The notes: generated by a model from the sequence alone, not told the origin. A stretch of DNA of 64,000 bases from Oceanicella sp. SM1341 (GCF_003448965.1 NZ_QRGC01000014.1:1-64000); one strand, 5' to 3'; positions 37,568-47,673 are shown, counted from the stretch's first letter. Made by a program: numbers and translations.

Positions 37568-38668
37568 TCAGCGGAGCGCGCGCAGGGCCTCGGGCAGCCG
37601 GGTTTCCAGCAGGTCGAGATCGGCGGAGGTGCCGGCGGAGACGCGGATGCAGCGGTCCTGCGGGGCCACGAAGGGCATGCGTACGAAGATGCCGCGCGCC
37701 GCCAGTTCGCGCACCAGGGCGCGGGCGAAATCGCCGTCGCGCCCGCAGTCGAGGGTGACGAAATTGGTCGCGGAGGGCAGTGCCTCCAGCCCGTTCGCCG
37801 CGCCGATCTGCGCGATGCGCTCCCGCGCCCGGGCCACCTCGCCGCGCACCAGCGTGAGCCAGGCGCCGTCGCCCAGCGCCGCGAGGGCGCCGGCCTGGCT
37901 CACCCGGCTCATGCCGAAATGGTTGCGCACCTTGTTGAAGGCCGAGGCGAGACCCGGCGCGCAGAGCGCGTAGCCCACCCGCGCGCCCGCCAGCCCATGC
38001 GCCTTGGAGAAGGTGCGGAAGCGGATCACGCGGGGGTCGTTCACGTCGATTGCAGGCGCGGCCGCCTCGGGGGCGAGGTCGATATAGGCCTCGTCGAGGC
38101 ACAGGAGCGCGCCCTCGGGCAGGTTCGCGATCATGTCGGTGACCACGCCCGGCGCGTGCAGCCCGGCCATCGGGTTGTCGGGGTTGGCGAGGTAGACCAG
38201 CGGCGCGCCGGTCTCGCGGGTCTTGTCGAGCAGGGCCGCGGGGTCGGTCGCGTCGCCCTTGTAGGGCACGGTCTCGAGCCGGCCGCCATAGCCCGCCACG
38301 TGGAAGTTGAACGTGGGGTAGGTGCCCATCGAGGTCACCACCGGCGTGCCCTGCCCGGTCACCAGCCGCACGAGATAGCCCAGCAGCCCGTCGACGCCTT
38401 CGCCCACCACCACGTTTTCCGGGCCCACGCCGTGATGCGCGGCCAGTGCCTCGCGCAGGTCGTGGTTTTCCGGGTCGCCGTACATCCAGGCCTCGCGGGC
38501 CGCGGCCTCCATCGCCTCGATCGCCTTGGGCGAGGGGCCGAACACGCTCTCGTTGGCGCCGAGCCGGGCGTCGAACACCCGGCCGGTGGCCCGTTCCTGG
38601 GTTTCGGGACCGACGAAAGGCACCGACGCCGGCAGGCTGTCGATGAGAGGGGTATAGCGGGGCGTCAT
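37568..38668 (-). CDS. hisC: Histidinol-phosphate aminotransferase
   Basis: The product is 366 aa, a PLP-dependent fold-type I aminotransferase. Motifs: RLGANESVFGPSP at the N-terminus, YLANPDNPMAG, CLDEAYIDL with the PLP-binding Asp and Tyr, and FSKAHGLAGARVGYA with the Schiff-base Lys. It makes histidinol phosphate in histidine synthesis; paralogues can act on aromatic amino acids, so exact substrate is inferred. Not in a his operon here: puuE is downstream and valS upstream, all on the same strand. The downstream end carries repeat R2. Confidence 0.9.
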   Translation of the reverse strand: MTPRYTPLIDSLPASVPFVGPETQERATGRVFDARLGANESVFGPSPKAIEAMEAAAREAWMYGDPENHDLREALAAHHGVGPENVVVGEGVDGLLGYLVRLVTGQGTPVVTSMGTYPTFNFHVAGYGGRLETVPYKGDATDPAALLDKTRETGAPLVYLANPDNPMAGLHAPGVVTDMIANLPEGALLCLDEAYIDLAPEAAAPAIDVNDPRVIRFRTFSKAHGLAGARVGYALCAPGLASAFNKVRNHFGMSRVSQAGALAALGDGAWLTLVRGEVARARERIAQIGAANGLEALPSATNFVTLDCGRDGDFARALVRELAARGIFVRMPFVAPQDRCIRVSAGTSADLDLLETRLPEALRALR

Positions 38669-38731
38669 CTTCCCGACCTTTGCGAAGGCCCCCCAATCGC
38701 GCCCGGGGGGCCGGAGTTTAGCCGGTGCGCG

Positions 38732-41728
38732 TCAGGCCATTTCCGCCACGCGGGCAAGCGCGCCGCGCAGTTTCTCGATCTCGGTGGTCGCGGCGTCGAG
38801 CCGCTCGCGCTGCTCCTCCACCACCTCTTCCGGCGCCTTGGCGAGGAAGGCCTCGTTGCCGAGCTTGGAGGTGAGGCCCTTGACCTCCTTCTCCAGCTTG
38901 GCGAGGCCCTTCTCCAGCCGGGCCTTCTCGGCGGCGATGTCGATCACATCGGCGAGCGGCAGGCACAGCGTGGCGCCGGGCACGGCGAGGGTTACGGCCC
39001 CCTTGGGCGCCGCCCCGGCGCGCGGCATCTCCGGCACGCGGGCCATGCGGGCGATGAGCTCGGAGGCGCCGGCCAGCCGGGCCTCGGCCTGCGCATCCGC
39101 CTCGATCACCACCAGCGGCACCTTCGCCCCGGGCGAGACGTTCATCTCGGCGCGCAGGGAGCGGATGTCGGAGATGAGCCCGATCACCCAGCCCAGCTCG
39201 GCATCGGCCGCCGCATCGGCGATCTCGGCGCCATACTCCGGCCAGTCGGTGTGCACGAGCATCTTCGGGCGTGTCGCGATGGCGCCCCAGAGCTCCTCGG
39301 TGATGAAGGGCATGAACGGGTGCAGCAGCACCAGGCACTGGTCGAGCACCCATGCCATGACGGCTTGCGTCTCCTCCCGCGCCGGATGGCCCTCGGCGAG
39401 CAGCGGCTTGGCGAATTCCACGTACCAGTCACACACCACGCCCCAGACATGGGCATAGAGCCCGTTCGCGGCGTCGTTGAAGCGGTAGGCGGCCAGCGCC
39501 TCGTCGGTGGCGGCGCGGATGCGCCCGGTCTCGCCGATGATCCAGCGGTTCACGCTTTCCCGCGCCTGCGGGATGTCCTGCCCCACCGGCTTGCAGCCGT
39601 TCATCTCGGCGAAGCGCGCGGCGTTCCACAGCTTGGTGCCGAAGTTGCGGTAGCCGGCGATGCGGGCGGTGGAGAGCTTCAGGTCGCGCCCCATGGCGGC
39701 CATGGAGGCCAGCGTGAAGCGCACCGCGTCGGCGCCGTACTCGTCGATGAGCTCAAGCGGGTCGAGCACGTTGCCGAGCGACTTCGACATCTTCTTGCCC
39801 TTCTCGTCGCGGACGAGCGCGTGGACATAGACGGTGTGGAAGGGCACTTCGTTCATGAAATGCGTGCCGAGCATCATCATCCGGGCGACCCAGAAGAAGA
39901 TGATGTCAAAGCCGGTGACGAGCACGTCGGTCTTGTAGTAGCGGGCGAGCTCGGGGGTCTGGTCCGGCCAGCCAAGGGTGCCGAAGGGCCAGAGGCCGGA
40001 GGAGAACCAGGTGTCGAGCACGTCCGGGTCGCGCCACAGCGCGATCTGCTGGCCCTCGGCATCGTCACGGGTATGGCCCTTGGAGGCGAGCATGCTCTCG
40101 ACCGCCTCGGGGAGGACATGGCCGAAGGCGCCGGTACCGGCGTAATAGGCCTTCGCCTGCTCCAGCGCCTCCTCATAGGTGGGCGCGCAGAAGGGCACGG
40201 GCTCGGCCCAGTTCCAGACGTCGAACGTATCCTCGCCCTTCTCGCCATGGCTCACGGAGGGCCCGTACCAGACCGGGATCTGGTGGCCCCACCAGAGCTG
40301 GCGCGAGATGCACCAGGGCTCGATGTTCTCCATCCAGTGGAAGTACACCTTGGTGTCGCGCTCGGGCAGGATCTGCGTCGCGCCGGAGCGCACCGCCTCG
40401 ATGGCGGGCTTCGCCAGCGTCTCGGTGTCGACGAACCACTGGTCGGTGAGCATCGGCTCGATGACCACCTTCGAGCGGTCGCCGAAGGGCTGCATGATCG
40501 GCTTCGCCTCGACGAAGGGCACCATCTCGGTGACCGTTTCTCCGGTCTCCTTGTCGGTGCGGCTCTCCTCGACCATGACGGCGAGGCCGGCGGCGTTGAT
40601 GTCCGCGATCACCGCCTTGCGGGCGTCGAAGCGGTCCATGCCGCGGTATTTCTCCGGCACGAGGTTGAGCGCGTCGATCTCGGCCTCGGAGGCCTCGGCG
40701 CCGGCGGCGATGGCGCGGGCCTGGGCCACGGCGGCCTCGTAGGGGGCACCGTCGGCACGCATGGCGCCTTTCGTGTCCATCAGCCGGTACATCGGCAGCT
40801 TGTTGCGCTTCGCCACCTGGTAGTCGTTGAAGTCATGCGCGCCGGTGATCTTCACCGCGCCGGAGCCGAAGTCCGGGTCCGGGTACTCGTCGGTGATGAT
40901 CGGGATCAGGCGGTCGCAGAGCGGCAGGTGCACCATCTTGCCGACGATGGGCGCGTAGCGCGCGTCATCGGGGGAGACGGCCACGGCGCCGTCGCCGAGC
41001 ATGGTCTCGGGGCGGGTGGTGGCGATGGAGATGTAGTCGCGCGTCTCGCGGAAGGTGACGTTCCCGTCCTCGTCCTTCTCGACATACTCGTAGGTCTCGC
41101 CACCGGCGAGCGTGTACTTGAAGTGCCACATGTGGCCCGGGCGCTCGATGCTCTCCACCTCGAGGTCGGAGATGGCGGTCTCGAAATGCGGGTCCCAGTT
41201 CACGAGGCGCTTGCCGCGGTAGATCAGCCCCTGCTCGAAGAGGGTCACGAAGACCTTCAGCACGGCGCGCTGGAAGGTCTCGTCCATGGTGAAGGCGTTG
41301 CGGTCCCAGTCGCAGGAGGCGCCGAGGCGCTTGAGCTGGTTGATGATCGTCCCGCCGGACTGCTCCTTCCACTCCCAGACCTTGTCGATGAAGGCCTCGC
41401 GGCCCATCTCGCGGCGCGAGGGCTGGCCTTCGGCGGCGAGCTTGCGCTCCACGACCATCTGGGTGGCGATTCCGGCATGGTCCTGCCCGGGCTGCCAGAG
41501 CGTGTCGAAGCCGCGCATCCGGTGCCAGCGCACGAGGATGTCCTGCAGGGTGTTGTTGAAGGCATGGCCCATGTGCAGGCTGCCGGTTACGTTCGGCGGC
41601 GGGATCATGATGCAGAAGGTTTCCGGGCGCGAGGCGTTCGCGCCCGCGCGGAAGGCGCCGGCCTTTTCCCAGGCAGCGGAGATCTGAGCCTCTGCGGCGG
41701 CGGCTTCGAAGGTCTTTTCCATGGTCAT
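38732..41728 (-). CDS. valS: Valine--tRNA ligase
   Basis: The product is 998 aa. It charges tRNA-Val in the cytoplasm and edits threonine. Class Ia motifs are intact: [14 protein letters not shown] (HIGH) near residue 50 and [11 protein letters not shown] (KMSKS). The CP1 editing domain lies between, and a C-terminal coiled-coil arm (about 930-995, [23 protein letters not shown]) binds tRNA. The ATG at 41728 has GGGAATG upstream; 41737 or 41722 are alternatives. It follows the PopZ-like gene and tolC on the same strand, a synteny seen in many alphaproteobacteria. No T-box or other leader signal was found. Confidence 0.96.
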   Translation of the reverse strand: MTMEKTFEAAAAEAQISAAWEKAGAFRAGANASRPETFCIMIPPPNVTGSLHMGHAFNNTLQDILVRWHRMRGFDTLWQPGQDHAGIATQMVVERKLAAEGQPSRREMGREAFIDKVWEWKEQSGGTIINQLKRLGASCDWDRNAFTMDETFQRAVLKVFVTLFEQGLIYRGKRLVNWDPHFETAISDLEVESIERPGHMWHFKYTLAGGETYEYVEKDEDGNVTFRETRDYISIATTRPETMLGDGAVAVSPDDARYAPIVGKMVHLPLCDRLIPIITDEYPDPDFGSGAVKITGAHDFNDYQVAKRNKLPMYRLMDTKGAMRADGAPYEAAVAQARAIAAGAEASEAEIDALNLVPEKYRGMDRFDARKAVIADINAAGLAVMVEESRTDKETGETVTEMVPFVEAKPIMQPFGDRSKVVIEPMLTDQWFVDTETLAKPAIEAVRSGATQILPERDTKVYFHWMENIEPWCISRQLWWGHQIPVWYGPSVSHGEKGEDTFDVWNWAEPVPFCAPTYEEALEQAKAYYAGTGAFGHVLPEAVESMLASKGHTRDDAEGQQIALWRDPDVLDTWFSSGLWPFGTLGWPDQTPELARYYKTDVLVTGFDIIFFWVARMMMLGTHFMNEVPFHTVYVHALVRDEKGKKMSKSLGNVLDPLELIDEYGADAVRFTLASMAAMGRDLKLSTARIAGYRNFGTKLWNAARFAEMNGCKPVGQDIPQARESVNRWIIGETGRIRAATDEALAAYRFNDAANGLYAHVWGVVCDWYVEFAKPLLAEGHPAREETQAVMAWVLDQCLVLLHPFMPFITEELWGAIATRPKMLVHTDWPEYGAEIADAAADAELGWVIGLISDIRSLRAEMNVSPGAKVPLVVIEADAQAEARLAGASELIARMARVPEMPRAGAAPKGAVTLAVPGATLCLPLADVIDIAAEKARLEKGLAKLEKEVKGLTSKLGNEAFLAKAPEEVVEEQRERLDAATTEIEKLRGALARVAEMA

Positions 41729-41824
41729 CGCCTGCATTCCCGTAACGTCCGAGGAATGCTCTCTAGCGCGGGCGGCGGCGATATTGAAGTGCCAGCATGC
41801 GCGCGCGGGGCAGAATCGCGCCGC

Positions 41825-42154
41825 TCAGCCCTTGTCGCGGGCGTCGAGGGCGCGGGCCACCTCGCGGCGCACCATGCGGCGGATGTTGGCGGAGATGCGC
41901 TCGCCCAGCTCGCCGCGCAGCTCGGCGCGCACGATCTGGCGGATGTGGTCGGCGAGGTCCGCCGCCTCCGACAGGCTCTCGGGCTCGGGCCCGTCGATGC
42001 GCATCTCGCGGGTGAGCACGAGGCGCCCGGCGGGGGGCGGCGCCTCGCGCGGGCCGCGGCGGCTGTTCTCCTCCTCGGTCACGAGGCGGCGGATCGAGGA
42101 CAGCACGTCCTCGACGCTGGGAGTGTCGTGATGGGTGTCGCCGGTGCCGGCCAT
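41825..42154 (-). CDS. Short PopZ-like protein (DUF2497)
   Basis: The product is 109 aa. The N-terminal helix SVEDVLSSIRRLVTEEE matches the PopZ start (S-x-E-x-I/V-L-x-S-I-R-R), and the C-terminal LADHIRQIVRAELRG-ELGERISANIRRMVRREVARAL matches the PopZ oligomerisation helices. The acidic Pro-rich linker that makes PopZ about 170-180 aa is almost absent, and the Trp of the C-terminal motif is missing. PopZ organises cell-pole hubs in alphaproteobacteria. Its place between tolC and valS is, from memory, the popZ locus of Caulobacter and Agrobacterium. I infer a minimal PopZ homologue; polar function is unproven. Confidence 0.68.
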   Translation of the reverse strand: MAGTGDTHHDTPSVEDVLSSIRRLVTEEENSRRGPREAPPPAGRLVLTREMRIDGPEPESLSEAADLADHIRQIVRAELRGELGERISANIRRMVRREVARALDARDKG

Positions 42155-42315
42155 GCCGCCTCGAAGCTCGCTGCGGGGCCACATCGCCCCGCCCCCCATG
42201 GATAGGCGTTTCACGCCCGACAGGCAATGCGCCGCCCCCCCTCGCCCGCACGAAAACGCCGCCCGGCGCGGGGCGCGGGCGGCGGTTCGTGCCGGATCGG
42301 GACAGGGCCCGGCGG

Positions 42316-43734
42316 TCAGTTCCAGCGGTCGACGATCTTCTCGAGCCGCAGGCCATCGTCGTTGGGCGGGTTGGTGCGCACGTACTCGTAGTTCGCCGTC
42401 GGGTCGTAGGGGGTGACGGTGAGGCCGAGATGCGCCACCGTGAGCAGGCCCATGGCCGAGAGCAGGTTGTAGGCGGCGACGAACTCGTCACGCTGGGCGG
42501 AGACGAGGTCGGAGCGGGCCTCCAGCAGGGTCTGCTCGGAGTCGAGCACGTCGAGCGTGGTGCGCTCACCGTATTTCGCCTCCTCCACCACGCCGTTGAA
42601 GGCGACCTCGGCGGCGGCGATCTGCTCGCGGTTGGCGCGGATCGAGGCGCGGGCCACGGCGAGGCCGGACCAGGCGAGCTGCACCGACTGGCGGATGGTG
42701 CGCGCGGTGTCCTGGGTCTCGGAGCGGCGCTGCGAGACGATCGCCTCGGCCTGGCGCACGATGCTGTCGAGCTCGCCGCCGCGGTAGAGCGGCACCTGGA
42801 TCTGCAGCTGGATGAGGGCGCCGAGCGTGTCCTCGTTGGTGGAATTGTCGTGGAAGGCGGCCTGGTTGTGGTCGTAGTAGACCGAGCCGTTGAGGGTGAG
42901 CAGCGGGTTGAGCCCGGCGCGGGCGAGCTCGACGTCGTGCATCGCCGCTTCCTCGGTGTAGCGCGAGGCGATCAGCACCGGGTGCTCGCGCATCGCCACG
43001 GCCTCGGCCTGGGCCTCGGACTGCGGCAGGTCGGGGATCGGCGGCGGCGGCGAGAGGTCGCCCGCCTGCTCGCCCACGGCGGCGAGATAGGCGGCGCGGG
43101 ACTGCGCGAGCGAGCCGGTGGAGGCGGCAAGGTTTGCCCGGGCGGCGGCGAGGGCGGCCTCCGCCTGGCTCACGTCGGTGCGGGTCACCTCGCCGACCTC
43201 GAACCGGTCCTGCGTGGCGCGCAGCTGCTCGTTGATGACGCGGACGTTGTTGCGGGCGATGTCGACGAAGCGGATGTCGCGGCGCACGTCCATGAAGGCG
43301 GTGGCGGCGTCGAGCAGCACGTCCTGCTCCACGCCCACGAGCGAGGCGCGGGCGGCGAGCACCGAGGCCACGGCGCTGTCGATCTGCGCCTGGGTGCGGC
43401 CGAAGCTGCCCAGGGTCAGCGAGCCGTCGATCGAGGCGCCGGCCTGCAGCTGGGTGGTGTCCTCCGGGCCCACGGTGCGGCCCTGGCGGGTGAACTCCGA
43501 CACCGCGCCGAGCGAGCCGTTGCCGGTGATGTCCGGCAGCAGGTCGGAGCGGGCCTGTGCCACCTGCTCGTCGGCCTGCATCAGCTGCGCGCGGCTGATG
43601 CGCAGGGTCGGATTGCTCTCGTAGGCCTTCACGAGCGCGTCGGGCAGTGTCTGGGCCGTGGCCGCCACCGGCAGCCCCATCCCGAGCGCAACCGCGATCC
43701 CGGCGATTGCGCGCCGCGACATGTCCAGCTTCAT
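42316..43734 (-). CDS. tolC: TolC family outer-membrane efflux protein
   Basis: The product is 472 aa with a signal peptide (KLDMSRRAIAGIAVALGMGLPVAATAQ) and two OEP repeats forming the alpha-barrel and beta-barrel of the type I secretion/efflux outer-membrane channel. Features: LPDALVKAYESNPTLR, repeated long helices with TRTDVSQAEAALAAARANL and TTLDVLDSEQTLLEAR, and NPLLTLNGSVYYD. It partners with an inner-membrane transporter and adaptor encoded elsewhere. The ATG at 43734 gives a normal signal peptide. It follows pcm on the same strand with 58 nt between. Confidence 0.93.
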   Translation of the reverse strand: MKLDMSRRAIAGIAVALGMGLPVAATAQTLPDALVKAYESNPTLRISRAQLMQADEQVAQARSDLLPDITGNGSLGAVSEFTRQGRTVGPEDTTQLQAGASIDGSLTLGSFGRTQAQIDSAVASVLAARASLVGVEQDVLLDAATAFMDVRRDIRFVDIARNNVRVINEQLRATQDRFEVGEVTRTDVSQAEAALAAARANLAASTGSLAQSRAAYLAAVGEQAGDLSPPPPIPDLPQSEAQAEAVAMREHPVLIASRYTEEAAMHDVELARAGLNPLLTLNGSVYYDHNQAAFHDNSTNEDTLGALIQLQIQVPLYRGGELDSIVRQAEAIVSQRRSETQDTARTIRQSVQLAWSGLAVARASIRANREQIAAAEVAFNGVVEEAKYGERTTLDVLDSEQTLLEARSDLVSAQRDEFVAAYNLLSAMGLLTVAHLGLTVTPYDPTANYEYVRTNPPNDDGLRLEKIVDRWN

Positions 43735-43792
43735 CCGTTTCTCCCGTCCCGCCGTTCTCTCGAGCCACCCGGAGGGCCGGCCCATCCGAAAT

Positions 43793-44446
43793 TCAGAATG
43801 CGAATTCCTGTTCTTTCTCAAACCCTAGAAGGACCGGGGCCGTTGCGTCAAATACATTCCGCCACGCAACCGATGCACCGGTGCAGGTTCCCACCCGGCA
43901 CTGGCCGAAGGGCCCTTCCACGAAGATGGCGATGATGTGGCCGCCGGGTTTCACCTGCTCCACGATGGCCTGGGGCACCTGCTCCACGCCGCCGTTGATC
44001 AGCACGAGGTCGAAGGGCCCGTGCTCCGGCGCGCCGCCGGCGTTCGGGGCGTTCTCGACGATCACGGTATCGGCGCCGGTCTCGGCCAGGGCGGCGGTGG
44101 CGAAGCGGGCGAGGTCGGCGTCCTCCTCGACGGCCACGACAGCGGCGGCGAGCCGGGCGAGCACGGCGGAGGAATAGCCGCAGCCCGGCGCGATATCGAG
44201 CACCAGCGCGTCCGGTCCGGGGTTCACCGCGTCGAGCATCTTGGCGAAGACCCGCGGGTCGAGCAGCACGCGATTCTCGCCCACCGGCACATGCTCGCCG
44301 ACATAGGCGACGTCGCGCATGTCCACCGGCACGAATTTCTCGCGCGGGACATCGAGCATCGCGGCAATGATCGGGTAAAGCGTCACGTCGGAGGGCCGGA
44401 TCTGGCAATCCACCATGGCGGTGCGGGCGGCGGCGAAATCGGTCAT
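43793..44446 (-). CDS. pcm: Protein-L-isoaspartate O-methyltransferase
   Basis: The product is 217 aa. It methylates L-isoaspartyl residues for repair of aged proteins, using S-adenosylmethionine. Motifs: VDCQIRPSDVT, the VPREKFVP and AYVGEHVPVGENRVLLDPRVFAKML active-site region, motif I VLDIAPGCGYSSAVLARL and motif FDLVLINGGVEQVPQAI. The G-x-G is present, though the usual Gly-rich motif reads APGCGYS, as in the alphaproteobacterial branch whose members sit next to tolC. Enzymatic activity of this branch is less well established. Confidence 0.88.
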   Translation of the reverse strand: MTDFAAARTAMVDCQIRPSDVTLYPIIAAMLDVPREKFVPVDMRDVAYVGEHVPVGENRVLLDPRVFAKMLDAVNPGPDALVLDIAPGCGYSSAVLARLAAAVVAVEEDADLARFATAALAETGADTVIVENAPNAGGAPEHGPFDLVLINGGVEQVPQAIVEQVKPGGHIIAIFVEGPFGQCRVGTCTGASVAWRNVFDATAPVLLGFEKEQEFAF

Positions 44447-44664
44447 GTTCGGGCCTCAGCTACACTCGGTTCGATCCGGTATTGCCACAAAAGGTCTGGG
44501 GGAGCAATCATCTGCCCCCGGGCCGGGCGCCCCTCCCCTCCCGCATGTGACCCGATTGCCATTGCGGGAAGGTAAACGCGCGCCGGGACCGGCGCGGATA
44601 TCCGCTTGTCACCTCCGGCGCGGCTTGCTATAGCCCCGGCTGACTGCGGCGCGGGAGGATTTCC

Positions 44665-44738
44665 GGCGACGTGGCGGAGTGGTTACGCAGCGGATTGCAA
44701 ATCCGTGTACACCGGTTCGATTCCGGTCGTCGCCTCCA
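44665..44738 (+). tRNA. tRNA-Cys (anticodon GCA)
   Basis: A 74-nt cloverleaf: acceptor GGCGACG (44665-44671) with CGTCGCC (44728-44734), discriminator T at 44735 and genomically encoded CCA (44736-44738). The anticodon loop TTGCAAA gives GCA, and the T arm has GGTTCGATTCC. Stands alone upstream of a tyrosine phosphatase gene. Confidence 0.95.
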
Positions 44739-44875
44739 CACCGGGCCGCCTGCCCGCAGTCGCCGCGCCCTCGCCTCCGGGGGCTGAGCCCGGCCCGGCC
44801 CGGGGTATGCCAGCCCCGCCAGACCGGCCCGCCTGCTCGGGGGGGCGTCCTTGCCAGGGGAAGCCCGTCCGCGTG

Positions 44876-45598
44876 ATGAACCCGTTTTCCAAGAGCCCCG
44901 AAGCCCGCGCCCGCCGCCGCCAGCGCGACCTGCAGCGCTGGTCGGAACCGCCGACGAGCTGGTGGGGCCGGTTTCGCGCCTGGTCGAACATGCTGCTGCA
45001 GGACCACGGGGTCTTCCGGCTCATCTACCCCAATTACCATCGGCTGGGCAAAACCGGCGCGCGCTCGGCTCAGCCCTCGCCCGGGCTGCTGGCGCGGTTC
45101 GCGCGCGAGGGCGGGCGCACGGTGATCTCGCTGCGCGGCGGCATGCTGTTCGGCTCGCTGCCGCTGGAGATCCTGGCCTGCGAGAAGCTCGGCCTCACCT
45201 TCACGCGGGTGCGCGTGCGTTCGCGCGAGCTGCCCAGCCGCGAGGAATTCCGCGAGCTGGTCCGCACGATGCGCGAGGCCGAGGCGCCGGTGCTCTACCA
45301 CTGCAAGTCCGGGGCCGACCGGGCGGGCTTCGTCTCGGTGCTGCACATGCACCTGATCGAGGGCCAGCCGCTGGAGCAGGCGCTCGGCCAGCTCTCGGCG
45401 CGCTACGGGCATTTCAAGCATGCCAAGACCGGCATCCTGGACCGGTTCTACGAGACCTGTCTCGCGGAGACGGCGGAGAGCGGCATGGGGCTGGAGGAAT
45501 GGGTCGAGACCCGCTACGACCCCGCCGCCATCAAGGCCGGGTTCCGCAGCACCGGGCCGATGTCCTGGGTGGTCGAGAAGATCCTGCGCCGCGAGTGA
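44876..45598 (+). CDS. Protein tyrosine/dual-specificity phosphatase
   Basis: The product is 240 aa. It contains the Cys-based phosphatase signature HCKSGADR with nucleophile Cys-143 and Arg-149, preceded by the strand TVISLRGGMLFGSL and RVRVRSRELPSREEF where the general-acid Asp would usually lie. The start has the family segment DHGVFRLIYPNYHRLG. A basic N-terminus (about 1-25) precedes a Trp-rich amphipathic stretch that could touch the membrane. Substrate unknown. GTG 44873 is an alternative start. It is immediately downstream of tRNA-Cys and ends before a structured intergenic element. Confidence 0.85.
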   Translation: MNPFSKSPEARARRRQRDLQRWSEPPTSWWGRFRAWSNMLLQDHGVFRLIYPNYHRLGKTGARSAQPSPGLLARFAREGGRTVISLRGGMLFGSLPLEILACEKLGLTFTRVRVRSRELPSREEFRELVRTMREAEAPVLYHCKSGADRAGFVSVLHMHLIEGQPLEQALGQLSARYGHFKHAKTGILDRFYETCLAETAESGMGLEEWVETRYDPAAIKAGFRSTGPMSWVVEKILRRE

Positions 45599-45622
45599 CC
45601 CCGCCGGGGGGCCGGGCGCCGG

Positions 45623-45703
45623 CCGTCCCCGTGCGGGTCTGCCGACCCGCACCACCGGGGGCATGCCCCCGGTGCGGCCGTGCGGAGCACGGACGGGGGA
45701 CGG
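45623..45703 (+). repeat. Perfect four-stem cloverleaf DNA/RNA element
   Basis: An outer 8-bp stem CCGTCCCC (45623-45630) / GGGGACGG (45696-45703) encloses three perfect hairpins: 45631-45652 (9-bp stem, loop TGCC), 45653-45674 (a 22-bp complete palindrome) and 45678-45692 (6-bp stem, loop GGA). Hairpins one and two abut each other and the outer stem without a gap. It lies between the convergent phosphatase and cobT genes. It lacks tRNA features. It may be a mosaic palindromic repeat or a bidirectional terminator. Confidence 0.75.
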
Positions 45704-45746
45704 GTTCCGCCCCGCTCCGCAACCGCGCCGCGCGCGGCAGGCCGGG

Positions 45747-46757
45747 TCAGGCGCCGGACACCCCCGCCTCGGCAAAGCTCGCCATGCCGCTGTGACAGGC
45801 GAGCGCCGCGCGCACGATCCCGATCGCGAGCGCCGCCCCCGACCCCTCCCCCAGCCGCAGCCCGAGCGCGAGCAGCGGCGGCTTCCCGAGCCGCTCGAGC
45901 AGCCGCGCGTGCCCGGCTTCGGCCGAGACATGTGCGGCGAGGCAATGATCGAGCCCCCCGGGCGCGAGCCTGGCCAGCACCGAGGCCGCCGCGCAGGAGA
46001 TGAACCCGTCGAGCAGCACCGGGATGCGCTGCGCCCGCGCCCGGGCCATCGCGCCGGTCATCGCTGCCACCTCGCGCCCGCCGAGGCAGCGCAGGGCCTC
46101 GAGCGGATCGCCCGGCGCGCCGGGGTTTGCCGCGAGCCCGGCGCGCACCACCGCGGCCTTGCGGGTGAGGCCGGCATCGTCGACCCCCGTGCCGCGGCCT
46201 ACCCATCCCTCGGCGTCTCCGCCCCAGAGGGCGGCGGCGAGCGCGGCGGCGGAGGTGGTGTTGCCGATGCCCATCTCGCCTGTCACCAGCAGGTCCGAGG
46301 CGGGGTCCACCGCCTCCCAGCCGGCGCGCAGGGCGGCGACCAGCTCGGGCTCGCTCATGGCCGGACCTTCGGTGAAATCCGCCACCGGGCGGTCGAGCTC
46401 CAGCGCCTCGACCGAGAGCACCGCGCCCGCCACCCGGGAGAGCTGGTTGATCGCGGCGCCGCCGTGGCGAAAATTCTCCACCATCTGCGCCGTCACCTCG
46501 GCCGGGAAGGCCGAGACACCCCGCGCGGTGATGCCATGGTTTCCGGCGAAGATCGCCACCTGCGGCCGCTCCAGCGCGCCGAGCGGCGCGCCGCGCCAGC
46601 CCGCGTACCAGATCGCCAGCTCCTCCAGCCGGCCGAGCGCGCCCGGCGGCTTGGTGAGGGTCACGTCGCGGGCCCGGGCAGCGGCGGCAGCCGCCTCGTC
46701 GAACGCGGGCGCCCCCCGCACGAGGGTGGCGAATTCGGCCGCGGAGGAGAAGGTCAT
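45747..46757 (-). CDS. cobT: Nicotinate-nucleotide--dimethylbenzimidazole phosphoribosyltransferase
   Basis: The product is 336 aa. It activates the lower ligand (dimethylbenzimidazole) of cobalamin by transferring phosphoribose from nicotinate mononucleotide. Family motifs: [94 protein letters not shown] and [21 protein letters not shown] with the catalytic Glu. It is divergent from cobS with 66 nt between starts, the usual pairing of nucleotide-loop assembly genes. No cobalamin riboswitch fits in this gap. Confidence 0.95.
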   Translation of the reverse strand: MTFSSAAEFATLVRGAPAFDEAAAAAARARDVTLTKPPGALGRLEELAIWYAGWRGAPLGALERPQVAIFAGNHGITARGVSAFPAEVTAQMVENFRHGGAAINQLSRVAGAVLSVEALELDRPVADFTEGPAMSEPELVAALRAGWEAVDPASDLLVTGEMGIGNTTSAAALAAALWGGDAEGWVGRGTGVDDAGLTRKAAVVRAGLAANPGAPGDPLEALRCLGGREVAAMTGAMARARAQRIPVLLDGFISCAAASVLARLAPGGLDHCLAAHVSAEAGHARLLERLGKPPLLALGLRLGEGSGAALAIGIVRAALACHSGMASFAEAGVSGA

Positions 46758-46823
46758 GTCGGGCTCCCGTGATTGTCTTGTGCCGCGCCGCCTGTCTATA
46801 TGGCCGCTCCCTGTCACCGCAAG

Positions 46824-47657
46824 ATGCGCCCCGGCGCCGGAGTGCCCGTGCCCGATCCAGTGCCCGATCCAGTGCCCCACCCAGTGCCCGGCCAGGGCGG
46901 CCCGCCGCAGCCGCTGATCTCGCCACGCGACCCGGGCGCCGCGGCCGCCCTGCTCACCCGCCTGCCGCTGCCGGTCGACCACGCGGCCATCGCCGGCCGG
47001 CTGGCCGCCTCGGCCTGGGCCTGGCCGCTGGTGGGGGCGCTCCTGGGGGCGGCTGCCGGCGCCGCGCTGGTGCTGGCCCGCCTCGCCGGGCTGCCGGGCG
47101 GGATGGCGGCGGCGCTGGCGCTCGCACTTCTGGCCCTCGCCACCGGCGCGCTGCACGAGGACGGGCTGGCCGATTGCGCCGACGGGTTCTGGGGCGGGCG
47201 AGACCGGGCCAGGCGGCTCGAGATCATGAAGGACAGCCGCATCGGCAGCTACGGCGCCGTGGCGCTCGTGCTGGTGACGCTGGCGCGCTGGTCGGCCCTC
47301 GCGGCCCTGCCCGGCTGGAGCCCGGTCGCGGCCCTGGCGCTGGCCGCCGCAGCCTCGCGCGCCGCGATGGCCGTCGCGATGCGGCTGCCGAACGCGCGCG
47401 GCGAGGGGCTCTCGGCCGGGGTGGGCCGGCCGCCGCTGGCGGCACTGGCGCTCGGAACCGGGCTCTGCCTGCTCGGCGGCGGGCTGGCGCTGGGGCTGGC
47501 CGGGCTGCTGGCCTGCGCGCTCGCCGCGGCGGGCGGCGCCGCGGTCTGCCTGCTGGCCCGCGCCCGGCTGGGCGGGCAGACCGGAGACGTGCTGGGCGCC
47601 ACGCAGCAGATCGCCGAGACCGCGGCGCTGGCCGGGCTGGTGGCCTGCCTCGGCTGA
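46824..47657 (+). CDS. cobS: Adenosylcobinamide-GDP ribazoletransferase
   Basis: The product is about 277 aa and mostly membrane-embedded, with 6-7 hydrophobic helices; it joins adenosylcobinamide-GDP to alpha-ribazole, the last step of cobalamin assembly. The signature [34 protein letters not shown] is present, as is [10 protein letters not shown] at the end. The start is uncertain: ATG 46824 lacks a strong ribosome binding site, and the first 25 residues include a small PDPV repeat encoded by 12-bp direct repeats, so initiation may be further downstream or at 46800. Confidence 0.88.
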   Translation: MRPGAGVPVPDPVPDPVPHPVPGQGGPPQPLISPRDPGAAAALLTRLPLPVDHAAIAGRLAASAWAWPLVGALLGAAAGAALVLARLAGLPGGMAAALALALLALATGALHEDGLADCADGFWGGRDRARRLEIMKDSRIGSYGAVALVLVTLARWSALAALPGWSPVAALALAAAASRAAMAVAMRLPNARGEGLSAGVGRPPLAALALGTGLCLLGGGLALGLAGLLACALAAAGGAAVCLLARARLGGQTGDVLGATQQIAETAALAGLVACLG

Positions 47658-47673
47658 GGAGTGCGGCGCCGAA

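Noticed and set aside
41729-41824. A T-box or leader peptide upstream of valS
   Set aside because: Spacer too short and without valine codons or T-box core; valS control of this type is rare in alphaproteobacteria.
37919-42205. A 1428-codon open frame on the plus strand across hisC, valS and the PopZ-like gene
   Set aside because: It is antisense to well-supported genes, has low-complexity His/Arg/Gly-rich translation and no domain; long stop-free antisense frames are expected at this GC content.
45623-45703. The cloverleaf element as a tRNA or tRNA-like gene
   Set aside because: No T-loop, anticodon loop or CCA; stems are fully matched with 2-4-nt loops, unlike tRNA.
46758-46823. A cobalamin riboswitch between cobT and cobS
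   Set aside because: The 66-nt gap is too short and lacks the conserved B12-box.
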